Notes: generated by a model from the sequence alone, not told the origin. A stretch of DNA of 13,983 bases from JBKHDT01 sp046541195 (GCA_046541195.1 JBKHDT010000060.1:1-13983), one strand, 5' to 3'; counted from the stretch's first letter, positions 6,659 through 13,894 are shown. Translations and numbers: made by a program.

Positions 6659-7755
6659 TGCGCATCAGCTCCGGCCTGGGCGGACTCCGAGCCGGATTCC
6701 AGGGCGCGCTTGAGCATCACCCCGGCGGCAACCGGATCCAGGGCAACCCGCTCGCCCGGCTCCAGGCCGGCAAGGACGTTCACGCGGTCGCCGCGCCGCT
6801 CGCCGAGACGAACCTGGCGCAGGTGCACGTCGCCGGCTTCACCCAGCACGTACAGTCCCGTCAGCTCTGAGCGCCGGACCACCGCGGAGATCGGAACCAG
6901 CATCTGCCGCTCGCTGCCCAGCGGCACCTCCACCTTCAGGTAGGTTCCCGGGTAGAGCCTTTCGGAATCTTCCCGGGGCAGATAGACCCGGGCGGTAAAG
7001 GCATGGCTGCGCTCGTCGGCATACGGGAAGATGGTCAGGCGCTCACTGCCCACCCGTCCGCCACCGGGCATGACCACCGTCGCCTCGCCCGCGTCGCGGA
7101 CAGCCTGGACCATGCGCTGCGGCACCTGGACGGCCACGCGCAGCTCGTCCAGCGATACCCCGGAAAGCAGCGGCGAGCCGGCGGTGACCGCCTCGCCCGG
7201 TTCAACGAAACGTTCGGTCACGTAACCCGAGAACGGCGCGCGAATCTCGGTGTTTTCGACCTGCTCGCGCGCCTGGACCAGCTGTGCCTCGGCTGCGCGA
7301 AGGCGGGCCCGGGCGGAGTCCCGGTTGGCGCGCGCGTTGTCCAGCTGCGCCTGGGCAATCAGGCGACGCTCGTGCAGGTCGGCGATTCGGTTCAGATCGG
7401 CCTGTGCCTCCGTCAGGCGCGCCCGCGCCTCGGCCACCTGGGCTTGCGCCGCACTGACCGCCGAACCGGCCTCGACATCACGAAAGCGCAGCAGCAGCGC
7501 GCCCTCCTCCACGAAATCATCCACGTCGAAGTTCACCTCGGTGACCCGCGCGTTGATCTGTGCATTGACCGTCGCCTGGCGCACTGCCTCGACGACGCCA
7601 TCGAGTTCCTGAAGCTGGGTGACCTCGACCAGGTCGACCTCCAGAGTCTTCAGGTCTGTAGCTGCATGAGCCATTCCAATGCTCACCAGGGACAGCCCCA
7701 GGAGCCGCAAAGCGCGATTAAAGACGGCGCGAATAAACACGGGCAGTAACCTCAT
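6655..7755 (-). CDS. RND efflux periplasmic adaptor subunit (HlyD/AcrA family)
   Basis: This 366-residue membrane-fusion protein links the RND pump to an outer-membrane channel. An N-terminal signal sequence (about 1-31, ending in MAHA before ATDLK) has no lipobox cysteine, so it is not an AcrA-type lipoprotein. The two half-lipoyl segments are at about 64-90 (ARVTEVNFDVDDFVEEG) and about 170-195 (RAPFSGYVTERFVEPGEAV). Between them is an alanine/arginine/glutamine-rich coiled-coil hairpin (about 97-168). A beta-barrel and membrane-proximal domain follow. It is first in the operon and shares a 4-base overlap with the pump gene. The chosen ATG has no obvious ribosome site, and a nearby ATG is out of frame. 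No promoter is clear upstream. Confidence 0.94.
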   Translation of the reverse strand: MRLLPVFIRAVFNRALRLLGLSLVSIGMAHAATDLKTLEVDLVEVTQLQELDGVVEAVRQATVNAQINARVTEVNFDVDDFVEEGALLLRFRDVEAGSAVSAAQAQVAEARARLTEAQADLNRIADLHERRLIAQAQLDNARANRDSARARLRAAEAQLVQAREQVENTEIRAPFSGYVTERFVEPGEAVTAGSPLLSGVSLDELRVAVQVPQRMVQAVRDAGEATVVMPGGGRVGSERLTIFPYADERSHAFTARVYLPREDSERLYPGTYLKVEVPLGSERQMLVPISAVVRRSELTGLYVLGEAGDVHLRQVRLGERRGDRVNVLAGLEPGERVALDPVAAGVMLKRALESGSESAQAGADAQ

Positions 7756-7813
7756 TCATACTGTTTGGCAGCGGCGGCAGGCGCACGGCCGGTCTGACTG
7801 GCCCTGGTGCGCC

Positions 7814-7960
7814 GGGAAGGTCAGCACGAATGCAGGCCGTCCCGAGCAGGGCATGAAAGCCCTGCGATACCATGATTCAAGCCATTGAATCGCAAGGCAC
7901 GGGCCACGCATGAATCAGCCCGCGCATTGCGGCACGAGCCCATGGAGGGCTTCGTGCCGC
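7814..7960 (+). repeat. composite intergenic repeat, copy A (modules 1-3)
   Basis: Module 1 (7814-7844) begins GGGAAGGTCAGCACGAATGC and ends in CCCG. Module 2 (7846-7905) has hairpin GCAGGGC/GCCCTGC (7846-7852 and 7859-7865) followed by hairpin GATTCAA-GCCA-TTGAATC (7874-7891). Module 3 (7929-7960) is a 13-bp hairpin, GCGGCACGAGCCC against GGGCTTCGTGCCGC, with one bulged base. The second hairpin of module 2 has a different sequence from the other copies but keeps a paired arm. Confidence 0.7.
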
Positions 7961-8131
7961 GTTTCCCGTGAAAGCCGCCGACGGCGATACACCGTGCGGG
8001 GCGCGATTTCACGGCAACCCCGGGCCCGGCGAACACCGCAGCCGCATTCCCGGGCAGGACGTCCTTGAGCGACTCGTCATAGTAGCCGTGCTGCCCGTCC
8101 ATTGCAGCCCCAAAAGGACGTAACCGGCGAT

Positions 8132-8151
8132 ATATTAGCATAATCTAATAT
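8132..8151. promoter_or_regulatory. perfect A+T-rich palindrome, operator-like
   Basis: ATATTAG (8132-8138) and CTAATAT (8145-8151) are exact inverted repeats around CATAAT. This stands out in DNA of high G+C. Its size and form resemble sites of dimeric repressors such as the ArsR/SmtB family. It overlaps the minus-strand -10 box and expected start point described in the next entry. No regulator gene is adjacent, so the partner is unknown. Confidence 0.5.
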
Positions 8152-8178
8152 TATGACCATCACCATGAGCATCGCCAA
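8150..8178 (-). promoter_or_regulatory. possible minus-strand promoter over the palindrome
   Basis: On the minus strand TTGGCG (8173-8178) is followed after 17 bp by CATAAT (8150-8155), giving a start near 8143 inside the palindrome. The transcript would enter repeat copy A. An ATG at 8141 would be almost leaderless and opens a 106-codon frame whose second half is repeat sequence; a further in-frame ATG at 8102 begins MDGQHGYYDESLKDVLPG. I do not regard this as a demonstrated gene. Confidence 0.35.
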
Positions 8179-8251
8179 CAGTGGCGAAGTCCGCGACCGG
8201 GCAGACAAACCCGCGATTGACTCACGCCGGGCTTTGACTCAGATTTGCCCC

Positions 8252-8394
8252 GGGAAGGTCTGCATGAATGCAGGACTCCCGGTGCGGGGCCATGGATGTG
8301 CTGCCGCGCCAGGGCGCACGCCAGTCAACCGCAGGGGCCGGGCTGCACGCTGCCCGTGCGTGGCGGCACGAAGCCAGGGATCGCTTCACGCCGC
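8252..8394 (+). repeat. composite intergenic repeat, copy B (modules 1-3)
   Basis: Module 1 (8252-8281) begins GGGAAGGTCTGCATGAATGC and contains the hairpin CTGCAT-GA-ATGCAG (8260-8273). Module 2 carries the diverged core GTGCTGCCGCGCCAGGGCGC (8298-8317) and a GGGGCCGGG end. Module 3 is the imperfect hairpin GCGGCACGAAGC (8363-8374) / GCTTCACGCCGC (8383-8394), 10 of 12 paired. The module order is the same as in copy A. Confidence 0.65.
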
Positions 8395-8423
8395 ATTGGA
8401 CCGGGGAGCCCGCCGGGCTCAAA

Positions 8424-8474
8424 GCCCCTTGCATCGGTTCCCGAATCAGGATACCGATACCCCATGCAAGGGGC
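8424..8474 (+). repeat. long inverted repeat upstream of the DUF4124 gene
   Basis: GCCCCTTGCAT (8424-8434) and ATGCAAGGGGC (8464-8474) are a perfect 11-bp inverted repeat enclosing 29 bases, which include CGGT/ACCG arms and a GATACC-GATACC tandem. No T run follows, so it is not a typical terminator. It lies 53 bases before the DUF4124 start and could fold in that gene's leader RNA. Confidence 0.55.
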
Positions 8475-8527
8475 CTGGTCGTATTGGGGCAGGTTCGAGA
8501 GGACGACGAACAAGGAGCGGCACGCAG

Positions 8528-8998
8528 ATGAAAAACACGTTTTGGATCATGCTCGTTGGTCTGGCGGTCGCCATGCCGGCGCAGGCGACCAAGGTCTACA
8601 AGTGGCATGATGAGACCGGACAGGTCCAGTACACCCAGACGCCGCCCCAGTCCGGCCAGGAGTACGAGATCGTCGAGCCGGGCGAGGCGGTTGGCGCGAC
8701 CTCTCGGGTAGAGCGCGGCGAACCCATTGCCCGGCCGGCGGACGACGAGCCGGAGCAAGCTGACGACCCGGAAAACGCCGAGGCGGACGAGCGCGACGAA
8801 GCCGTTCATGTGGTGTCGCGCGAGGATGCCCGAAAGGCCTGCGCCGAGGCCCAGGAACGCCTGGAGACACTTCGGGACGGCGGTTCGATGCTGATGACAC
8901 GTGACGAGCAGGGCGAACTGCGCCAGATGTCCGAAGAGGAAATCGAGCAGCGCATCAGCGAGGAGCTATCCCGCGTGAAACAGTTCTGCACGGACTGA
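8528..8998 (+). CDS. secreted DUF4124-domain protein
   Basis: This is a 156-residue protein. A signal peptide (about 1-20, MKNTFWIMLVGLAVAMPAQA) precedes a DUF4124 motif, KVYKWHDETGQVQYTQTPPQ (about 22-41), with the usual aromatic/tryptophan/aspartate/glycine/tyrosine/double-proline pattern. A strongly acidic, probably disordered linker (about 55-95) and a charged helical C-terminus (about 100-155) with two cysteines (about 104 and 153) follow. DUF4124 proteins are common envelope proteins of gammaproteobacteria with no firm function. The start is set by AAGGAG (8512-8517), 10 bases before the ATG; the open frame extends upstream, but through repeats. It precedes proS on the same strand with a 358-base gap, so cotranscription is uncertain. 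Confidence 0.85.
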   Translation: MKNTFWIMLVGLAVAMPAQATKVYKWHDETGQVQYTQTPPQSGQEYEIVEPGEAVGATSRVERGEPIARPADDEPEQADDPENAEADERDEAVHVVSREDARKACAEAQERLETLRDGGSMLMTRDEQGELRQMSEEEIEQRISEELSRVKQFCTD

Positions 8999-9356
8999 CG
9001 CCGGGCGGGCGGCGCCCTTGTCCTTCGATCCCGCGGGCATGGAGCGGATCGGCTGCTGCCGGCCGGTCTGCCGACGAGGTTCCGGCTTCCGTCCATCCGG
9101 GCATCGGGTGTCGACTGGCCCGACACCTTGGCAACGCCATGGCGTGACCGAACTCGCCGGGGAATCGCTGCGCGAACGCTTCAGATTCCCGACCGGGGCA
9201 CGAAAGCCCTGCCGCGTCATGGCGCAGGCCATTGACGCACACCGCCCGGGCCGGAATGGACCGGTCCGGGCAGTGCCGCACGAAGCCATGGCGGGTTTTG
9301 TGCAGAGATTCCTTAAAATTCCGATCCACGCCACGACCGACCAACCGAGACCATTC
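8999..9356. other. gene-free gap between the DUF4124 gene and proS
   Basis: No gene is visible. Repeat copy C fills 9193-9303. A -10-like TAAAAT (9314-9319) lies 38 bases before the proS start, but I see no matching -35 at normal spacing. The proS frame is open upstream to 9018, but that extension is not synthetase sequence. Confidence 0.5.
9193..9303 (+). repeat. composite intergenic repeat, copy C (modules 2-3)
   Basis: Module 2 has GGGC-ACGAAA-GCCC (9196-9209), core GCCCTGCCGCGTCATGGCGC (9206-9225), and a second hairpin of about 9 bp, GCGTCATGG against CCATTGACGC with one bulge, ending in GGGCCGG. Module 3 (about 9274-9303) pairs GCACGAA with TTTTGTGC around GCCATGGCGGG. Module 1 was not found. 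The copy ends close to the proS -10 candidate. Confidence 0.65.
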
Positions 9357-11072
9357 ATGCGCACATCCCGATTCCCGCTCGCCACGCTCAAGGAACTCCC
9401 GTCCGATGCCGAAATCGTCAGCCACCAACTGATGCTGCGAGCCGGCATGCTTCGACGACTGGCTGCCGGACTGTACACCTGGACGCCGCTGGGCCTGCGC
9501 GTGCTGCGCCGCGTCGAGCAGGTCATTCGGGCGGAAATGGACGCCATCGGCGCTCTGGAGGTGCTGATGCCGGCCGTCCAGCCAGCCGAGCTCTGGGCCG
9601 AATCGGGCCGCTGGGAACAGTACGGCCCGGAACTGCTGCGCCTGAACGACCGGCACGGCCGGGACTTCTGCTTCGGTCCCACCCACGAGGAAGTGATCAC
9701 CGACTACGCCCGCCGGGAACTGAAAAGCTACAAGCAGCTTCCGCTGTGCTTCTACCAGATCCAGACCAAGTTCCGCGACGAGATCCGCCCCCGCTTTGGC
9801 GTGATGCGCGCCCGGGAATTTTTGATGAAGGATGCCTACTCCTTCCATGCGGACGCCGACTCCCTGCAGCGGACCTACGACGACATGTACGCCGCGTACA
9901 GCCGGATCTTCACGCGCCTGGGGCTGGAGTTTCGCGCGGTGAAGGCCGATACCGGTTCAATCGGTGGCAGCGCCTCGCACGAGTTTCACGTACTGGCCGA
10001 ATCCGGAGAGGACGCGATTGCCTTTTCGGATGGCTCGGACTACGCGGCCAACATCGAACTGGCAGCGACCCTGCCGCCTGACGGTGCCCGCCCCAAGCCC
10101 GGGCAGGCCATGGAGATTGTCGACACGCCCGATCAGCGCAGTATCGAGGAGGTGGCAGCCTTTCTGGAGATCCCGGCGACGCAATGCGTCAAGACGCTCT
10201 TTGTCCAGGGCGTCGAGGCCCCCGTGGTGGCACTGCTGCTGCGCGGCGACCACGCATTGAACGAGATCAAGGCCCAGAAGCATCCGCTGATCGCCGAACC
10301 GCTGACGCTGGTGGACGAGGCGGCCATCCGGGCGGTCACCGGGGCACAGCCGGGTTTCGTCGGGCCTGTCGGCCTGCCGGCCGAGGTGCCGGTAATCGCC
10401 GACCACGCCCTGCAAGCCGTGGGCGATTTTGTCTGCGGCGCCAACCAGAACGGCAAGCACCTTGTGGGCGTGAACTTTGGCCGGGACCTGCCGGAACCCG
10501 AGTACACCGACCTGCGCGAGATCGTGGCGGGAGATCCCAGCCCCGACGGACTGGGCACGGTATCGATTCGCCGGGGAATCGAGGTGGGCCACATCTTCCA
10601 GCTAGGCGACAAGTACAGCCGCGCCATGAACTGCGAAGTGCTCGACGAGCATGGCAAGCCGCTGGTCCCGCTGATGGGCTGCTACGGAATCGGTGTCTCG
10701 CGGATCGTCGCCGCGGCGATCGAGCAAAACCACGACGAGAACGGCATTATCTGGCCACGGGCCCTGGCGCCTTTCGAGGTCGCCATCGTGCCCATCAATG
10801 CCCACCGCAGCGACGCAGTGCGTGAGGCCGCCGAGGCATTGGAACAGCAACTCGAGCAGGCCGGTTACCGGGTGCTGCTTGATGACCGCGGCCTGCGTCC
10901 CGGGGTGGCCTTTGCCGACATGGAGCTGATCGGCATCCCTGCCCGGGTGGTCGTCAGCGAACGCGGACTGGCCCAGGGCCAGCTCGAACTGCGGCTGCGC
11001 CACGAGTCCGATAACCGCAGCGTCGCCCAGGGCGACCTGGTCAACGAGCTCAACCAGCTGCTGGGCGACTGA
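9357..11072 (+). CDS. proS: prolyl-tRNA synthetase
   Basis: This 571-residue class II synthetase charges tRNA-Pro in the cytoplasm and is almost identical in length to the E. coli enzyme (572). The catalytic core shows GPTHEEVITDY (107-117), motif 2 FRDEIRPRFGVMRAREF (139-155), and motif 3 GCYGIGVSRI (441-450). An editing domain inserted at about 220-400 carries QCVKTLFV (lysine 279, at the position important for clearing Ala-tRNA-Pro) and GKHLVGVNFGRDLP (366-379). The anticodon-binding domain fills the C-terminus. The start MRTSRFPLATLKELPSDAEI matches known ProS starts; the ribosome site (GAGA) is weak. It ends at a strong terminator. Confidence 0.97.
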   Translation: MRTSRFPLATLKELPSDAEIVSHQLMLRAGMLRRLAAGLYTWTPLGLRVLRRVEQVIRAEMDAIGALEVLMPAVQPAELWAESGRWEQYGPELLRLNDRHGRDFCFGPTHEEVITDYARRELKSYKQLPLCFYQIQTKFRDEIRPRFGVMRAREFLMKDAYSFHADADSLQRTYDDMYAAYSRIFTRLGLEFRAVKADTGSIGGSASHEFHVLAESGEDAIAFSDGSDYAANIELAATLPPDGARPKPGQAMEIVDTPDQRSIEEVAAFLEIPATQCVKTLFVQGVEAPVVALLLRGDHALNEIKAQKHPLIAEPLTLVDEAAIRAVTGAQPGFVGPVGLPAEVPVIADHALQAVGDFVCGANQNGKHLVGVNFGRDLPEPEYTDLREIVAGDPSPDGLGTVSIRRGIEVGHIFQLGDKYSRAMNCEVLDEHGKPLVPLMGCYGIGVSRIVAAAIEQNHDENGIIWPRALAPFEVAIVPINAHRSDAVREAAEALEQQLEQAGYRVLLDDRGLRPGVAFADMELIGIPARVVVSERGLAQGQLELRLRHESDNRSVAQGDLVNELNQLLGD

Positions 11073-11095
11073 ATCCAGCCGAGGCCAAACGGCAG

Positions 11096-11133
11096 CACGT
11101 AAAAAAGGCGGGAATCCCCGCCTTTTTTACGTG
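11096..11133. terminator. bidirectional intrinsic terminator between proS and the lipoprotein gene
   Basis: A perfect 17-bp inverted repeat (11096-11112 with 11117-11133, loop AATC) has a G+C-rich inner stem (GGCGGG/CCCGCC) flanked by A6 and T6 tracts. It therefore yields hairpin plus U-tract on either strand. It lies 23 bases after the proS stop and 62 bases from the stop of the convergent gene, so it can serve both. Confidence 0.93.
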
Positions 11134-11194
11134 TACCGCTCTGGTACGCGGGCCGGTTTGCACTGCCCGCGCCCAATCAGCTCCAGTGGTCAAG

Positions 11195-12847
11195 TCACTT
11201 GCTGACCTTCTCGATATCGAACACCCGCGTGGTGCCGCTGACCTCGTGACCGACGATCAGCATCGCCTTGCCACCGGTCGCTTCCGGTGCCTGTGCCGCG
11301 TCCACGAAGTAGAGCCCCTCGGGTCCCAGGTCGGTGGTGGTCAACAGACTCTCTTCGTTCGGCAGGCTGAAGTCACGCGTCGTGATGTACTGCACGAACT
11401 CGGTGTTTGCCGGGTCGGTGATGTCATAGACCGCCAGGCCGCCGACGCGCTCCAGACCGAGGAAGGCAAAGGTACGACCGTCGACCGTCCCGAGCGTCAC
11501 GCCCTCGGGCTCGGGGCCCTTGTCATCGGAACGGCTGTCAAAGCTGTCGTTCTCGTCGTTGTTGGCGTTGAAGTCGGCCGGATACTGCTCGGCGATGGTT
11601 TCTTCCAGCTGTGAGCCGGTATCGAAGACCAGTTCCAGGCCGGAGTCGGTCACGCGGAAAATCGACATGGAGCGGCCACCGTAGGCGAACAGCTGGTCGT
11701 AGACGCAGTCGGCCTCGATATCGGTGCCCATGTCGGACGGGTTGCAGCCATTGCTCACGCCCAGCGTCGAGGTGACGCGCAGGCGCCCGAGGTTTTCATC
11801 CTGCTGAAGTTCGGCGGCGTTCGGGAAGGCCACGGGGTCCAGCTGCAGGTTCTTGACGCGGAATTCTTCAGTCCAGGTGTCGTAATCCCGGGCATCACCC
11901 TCGTTGGCCGTCACCAGGTAATCGGCGCCGTCACGCTCGAACAGGCGGATGGCGTCAGGCAGGTACATCCCCATGACGGGCCAGTGCCGGATATTGATCT
12001 TGCCGTCCCGGTTGCTGGCATCGAAACCGTTGCCGGCAAGGGCCGAGTTCTCGGACCAGTCCTTGAAGCCCAGCGGGAACACGTCCGTCACGGTTGCGGA
12101 AGCGACATCGACGACCGCAATGGCGTTGTTCTCCTGGAGCGATGCATAAACCGTCCGGTTGTCCGCGGTGATTTCCACCCATTCAGGCTCGAAATCCTGC
12201 GCAGCCGAAGCGCCCGGCCCGAAGATGCGGATACCCTGGGCGCGCAGCGCGTCTTCCTGGCCATTGAATGCGCGGAAGTCCGCAGTCCGCACGACGGGGG
12301 CATTCACACCGTTGGACAGATCAATGATGGAGATCGAGCCTTCCGGGTCGACGGTGTAATCGTCATTCGGCTCGCCTTCGTTGGCGACGGCCACGTACCG
12401 CCCGTCTGCCGAGAAAGTCAGGGCATCCGGCAAGGCACCCACCGTCACCACGTTCTGCCGGTTGCCTTCTGCATCGAAGAAAGCCACGAAGCCGTTGGCC
12501 TGCTTGTCATTGTTCTCGACAGCGACCGCAACCAGGCCATCGTGAACAGCCACGCTGTTGGCCGCGCCACCCAAATCCGACGCGTCAATCTCACCGATCT
12601 TCTGCGGAGCAGCGGGATTGGTCATGTCGAGGATGTCAATCTTGCCACTGAAGGCATTGACCACGAACGCGCGATGGGTCTGCGCATCGTAGCTGACAAT
12701 CTCGGCCGCGCTCTCGTCAAACAGACCAGTCTGGAACTGGCCGGAGGCGCTCAGGCTAATCGTGTGATCGCTGTCCGAGTCACAGCCGGTCAGGACTGCA
12801 CCGCCCAGGATGGCGGCCATGGAAAGTGCAAGCAGGTTCTTCTTCAT
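11195..12847 (-). CDS. choice-of-anchor I family lipoprotein (phosphatase-like beta-propeller)
   Basis: This 550-residue envelope protein has a lipoprotein signal (1-21) with lipobox LTGC and cysteine 22 as the lipidation site, followed by an acidic SDSD linker. The body has beta-propeller repeats: AVANEGEPNDDYTVDPEGSI (153-172), TANEGDARDYDTW (313-325), DSRSDDKGPEPEGVTLG (437-453), LERVGGLAVYDITDP (465-479), and IVGHEVSGTT (531-540). These are the signature stretches of the choice-of-anchor I family, often loosely annotated as alkaline phosphatase or surface glycoprotein; I see no proven catalytic motif. Many acidic residues suggest metal binding. Cysteines 368 and 381 may form a disulfide. 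TAGGAG lies 6 bases before the ATG. The start is firm; the function is not. Confidence 0.9.
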   Translation of the reverse strand: MKKNLLALSMAAILGGAVLTGCDSDSDHTISLSASGQFQTGLFDESAAEIVSYDAQTHRAFVVNAFSGKIDILDMTNPAAPQKIGEIDASDLGGAANSVAVHDGLVAVAVENNDKQANGFVAFFDAEGNRQNVVTVGALPDALTFSADGRYVAVANEGEPNDDYTVDPEGSISIIDLSNGVNAPVVRTADFRAFNGQEDALRAQGIRIFGPGASAAQDFEPEWVEITADNRTVYASLQENNAIAVVDVASATVTDVFPLGFKDWSENSALAGNGFDASNRDGKINIRHWPVMGMYLPDAIRLFERDGADYLVTANEGDARDYDTWTEEFRVKNLQLDPVAFPNAAELQQDENLGRLRVTSTLGVSNGCNPSDMGTDIEADCVYDQLFAYGGRSMSIFRVTDSGLELVFDTGSQLEETIAEQYPADFNANNDENDSFDSRSDDKGPEPEGVTLGTVDGRTFAFLGLERVGGLAVYDITDPANTEFVQYITTRDFSLPNEESLLTTTDLGPEGLYFVDAAQAPEATGGKAMLIVGHEVSGTTRVFDIEKVSK

Positions 12848-12911
12848 CGGATGCTCCTAGCATAGGGTCAACAGGCAGCGCGCGAATCTAGCCGGAGTTT
12901 CTTGCAGGCCG

Positions 12912-12940
12912 GTGACATGATCGTGTGCAATTCATGACAA
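12912..12940 (-). promoter_or_regulatory. possible Pho-box-like repeats upstream of the lipoprotein gene
   Basis: On the minus strand TTGTCAT (12934-12940) and ATGTCAC (12912-12918) each match the Pho half-site CTGTCAY at 6 of 7 positions and lie exactly 22 bp apart, that is two 11-bp units. The middle unit is poor (3 of 7). A -10-like TAGATT lies 21 bp downstream, farther than usual. The phosphatase-like neighbour makes the motif worth noting, but the match is weak. Confidence 0.25.
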
Positions 12941-12944
12941 CCGC

Positions 12945-12967
12945 GCCGCAGGCCGCGTCGATCAACC
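12945..12967 (+). repeat. half REP-like element
   Basis: This segment matches 152-174 at 21 of 23 positions (shared core GCCGCAGGCCGCGTCG, then CAACC). No paired left half is evident. It overlaps the stop codon of the EamA transporter gene. Confidence 0.45.
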
Positions 12968-13894
12968 CGAAGACCGTCCCGACCCGCCATGCGCGCTCAG
13001 GGTCATCACGGTGAGCAGGATCAAGCCCATGCCCAGAACCTGAACCATCGTCAGGCTTTCGTCGAGCACCGCCACGCCAAAAAGTGCCGCCGTCACCGGC
13101 TCGACCGTCGCAACGATCGCGGCCACCGCCGGTGCGGCATGATTCAAGCCGATGACGTACAAAACAAACGAGATCCCGGCCCCCAGCACCCCCAGGGCGA
13201 CGAATACCGGCAAGTCCGGACTGCTGAACACCGCCGCGATCCGGCCAATGTCCGCCGGCCAGACCAGCACCAGGCACAGCACCGCGAACGCGATGGACAG
13301 AACAGCCTGCGGACTGCCGTGCGGTGCAGCGCACTTGAACCCAAAGATAAACACCGCATAGGACAGGCCGGCCAAGAGCCCCCCGGCCACCGCCAGCGGG
13401 GTCACGCTCATTGCAGACAGGTCATAGACCTGCGTTAACAGCACGATGCCCACCAGCACCCCGGCAATTGCCAACCACTTCGACACGGTGGATCGCTCCC
13501 AACCGATCGCGAAGGAAATCAGGTAAACAAAAACGGGCGCGCAGTACATCAGCGTCGCGGCAACCGCGACACTGCCCTGGGCAATACTCAGAAAATAAAA
13601 CGAGAAATTCCCGGCCACGCCAAGGCCGGCAACCACGGACCAGAACCACAGCGGACCGCTGGCCAGCCCGCGGTCACCGCGACGCAACAGTAGCCAGACC
13701 AAAACGAACAGCAGCCCGACCGCACCGCGGTAAAAAGACACCACGGATGGATCCCACCCCCCGGCAATCAGCATCCCGCCAAGGCCGCCGGATACACCCC
13801 AGAAAAAGGCGGCCAGCACCACCAACGTCACGCCACCGTTCACTATCGGACCCGTCCCTGATCGGGCGCGCTTGCGCCGTGGGTAGACCCGCAC
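12962..13894 (-). CDS. EamA/DMT-family transporter
   Basis: This inner-membrane protein of up to 310 residues has ten hydrophobic segments in two EamA halves. The first half includes TLVVLAAFFWGVSGGLGG, FYRGAVGLLFVLVWLLL, FSFYFLSIAQGSVAVAATL and APVFVYLISF; the second ends with HAAPAVAAIVATVEPVTAAL and VQVLGMGLILLTVMTL. DMT carriers export metabolites or amino acids; the substrate cannot be told. The GTG at 13894 adds a basic 17-residue leader with a poor ribosome site. A GTG at 13843 (VNGGVTLVVL), after AGGGA about 11 bases upstream, would place the first membrane segment right at the N-terminus as is usual, so the true start may be there. The stop falls in a REP-like fragment. The lipoprotein gene follows on the same strand after 114 bases. 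Confidence 0.9.
   Translation of the reverse strand: MRVYPRRKRARSGTGPIVNGGVTLVVLAAFFWGVSGGLGGMLIAGGWDPSVVSFYRGAVGLLFVLVWLLLRRGDRGLASGPLWFWSVVAGLGVAGNFSFYFLSIAQGSVAVAATLMYCAPVFVYLISFAIGWERSTVSKWLAIAGVLVGIVLLTQVYDLSAMSVTPLAVAGGLLAGLSYAVFIFGFKCAAPHGSPQAVLSIAFAVLCLVLVWPADIGRIAAVFSSPDLPVFVALGVLGAGISFVLYVIGLNHAAPAVAAIVATVEPVTAALFGVAVLDESLTMVQVLGMGLILLTVMTLSAHGGSGRSSG

Larger units (their letters stand above)
7756..8527. other. gene-free divergent intergenic region built of repeats
   Basis: The 772 bases between the adaptor (-) and the DUF4124 gene (+) hold two copies of the composite repeat (7814-7960 and 8252-8394), an A+T-rich promoter/operator (8132-8178), and a long hairpin (8424-8474). Open frames cross the region in several directions (for example 7821-8141 minus, and 8153 onward plus), but they read through repeat modules and match no family I know. 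Confidence 0.6.

Noticed and set aside
8153..8527. N-terminal extension of the DUF4124 protein to the ATG at 8153
   Set aside because: The extension crosses repeat copy B. The internal ATG at 8528 has a good ribosome site and begins a proper signal peptide.
9018..9356. Upstream extension of proS to 9018
   Set aside because: The extension translates repeat copy C and is not synthetase sequence. The start at 9357 gives the expected 571 residues.
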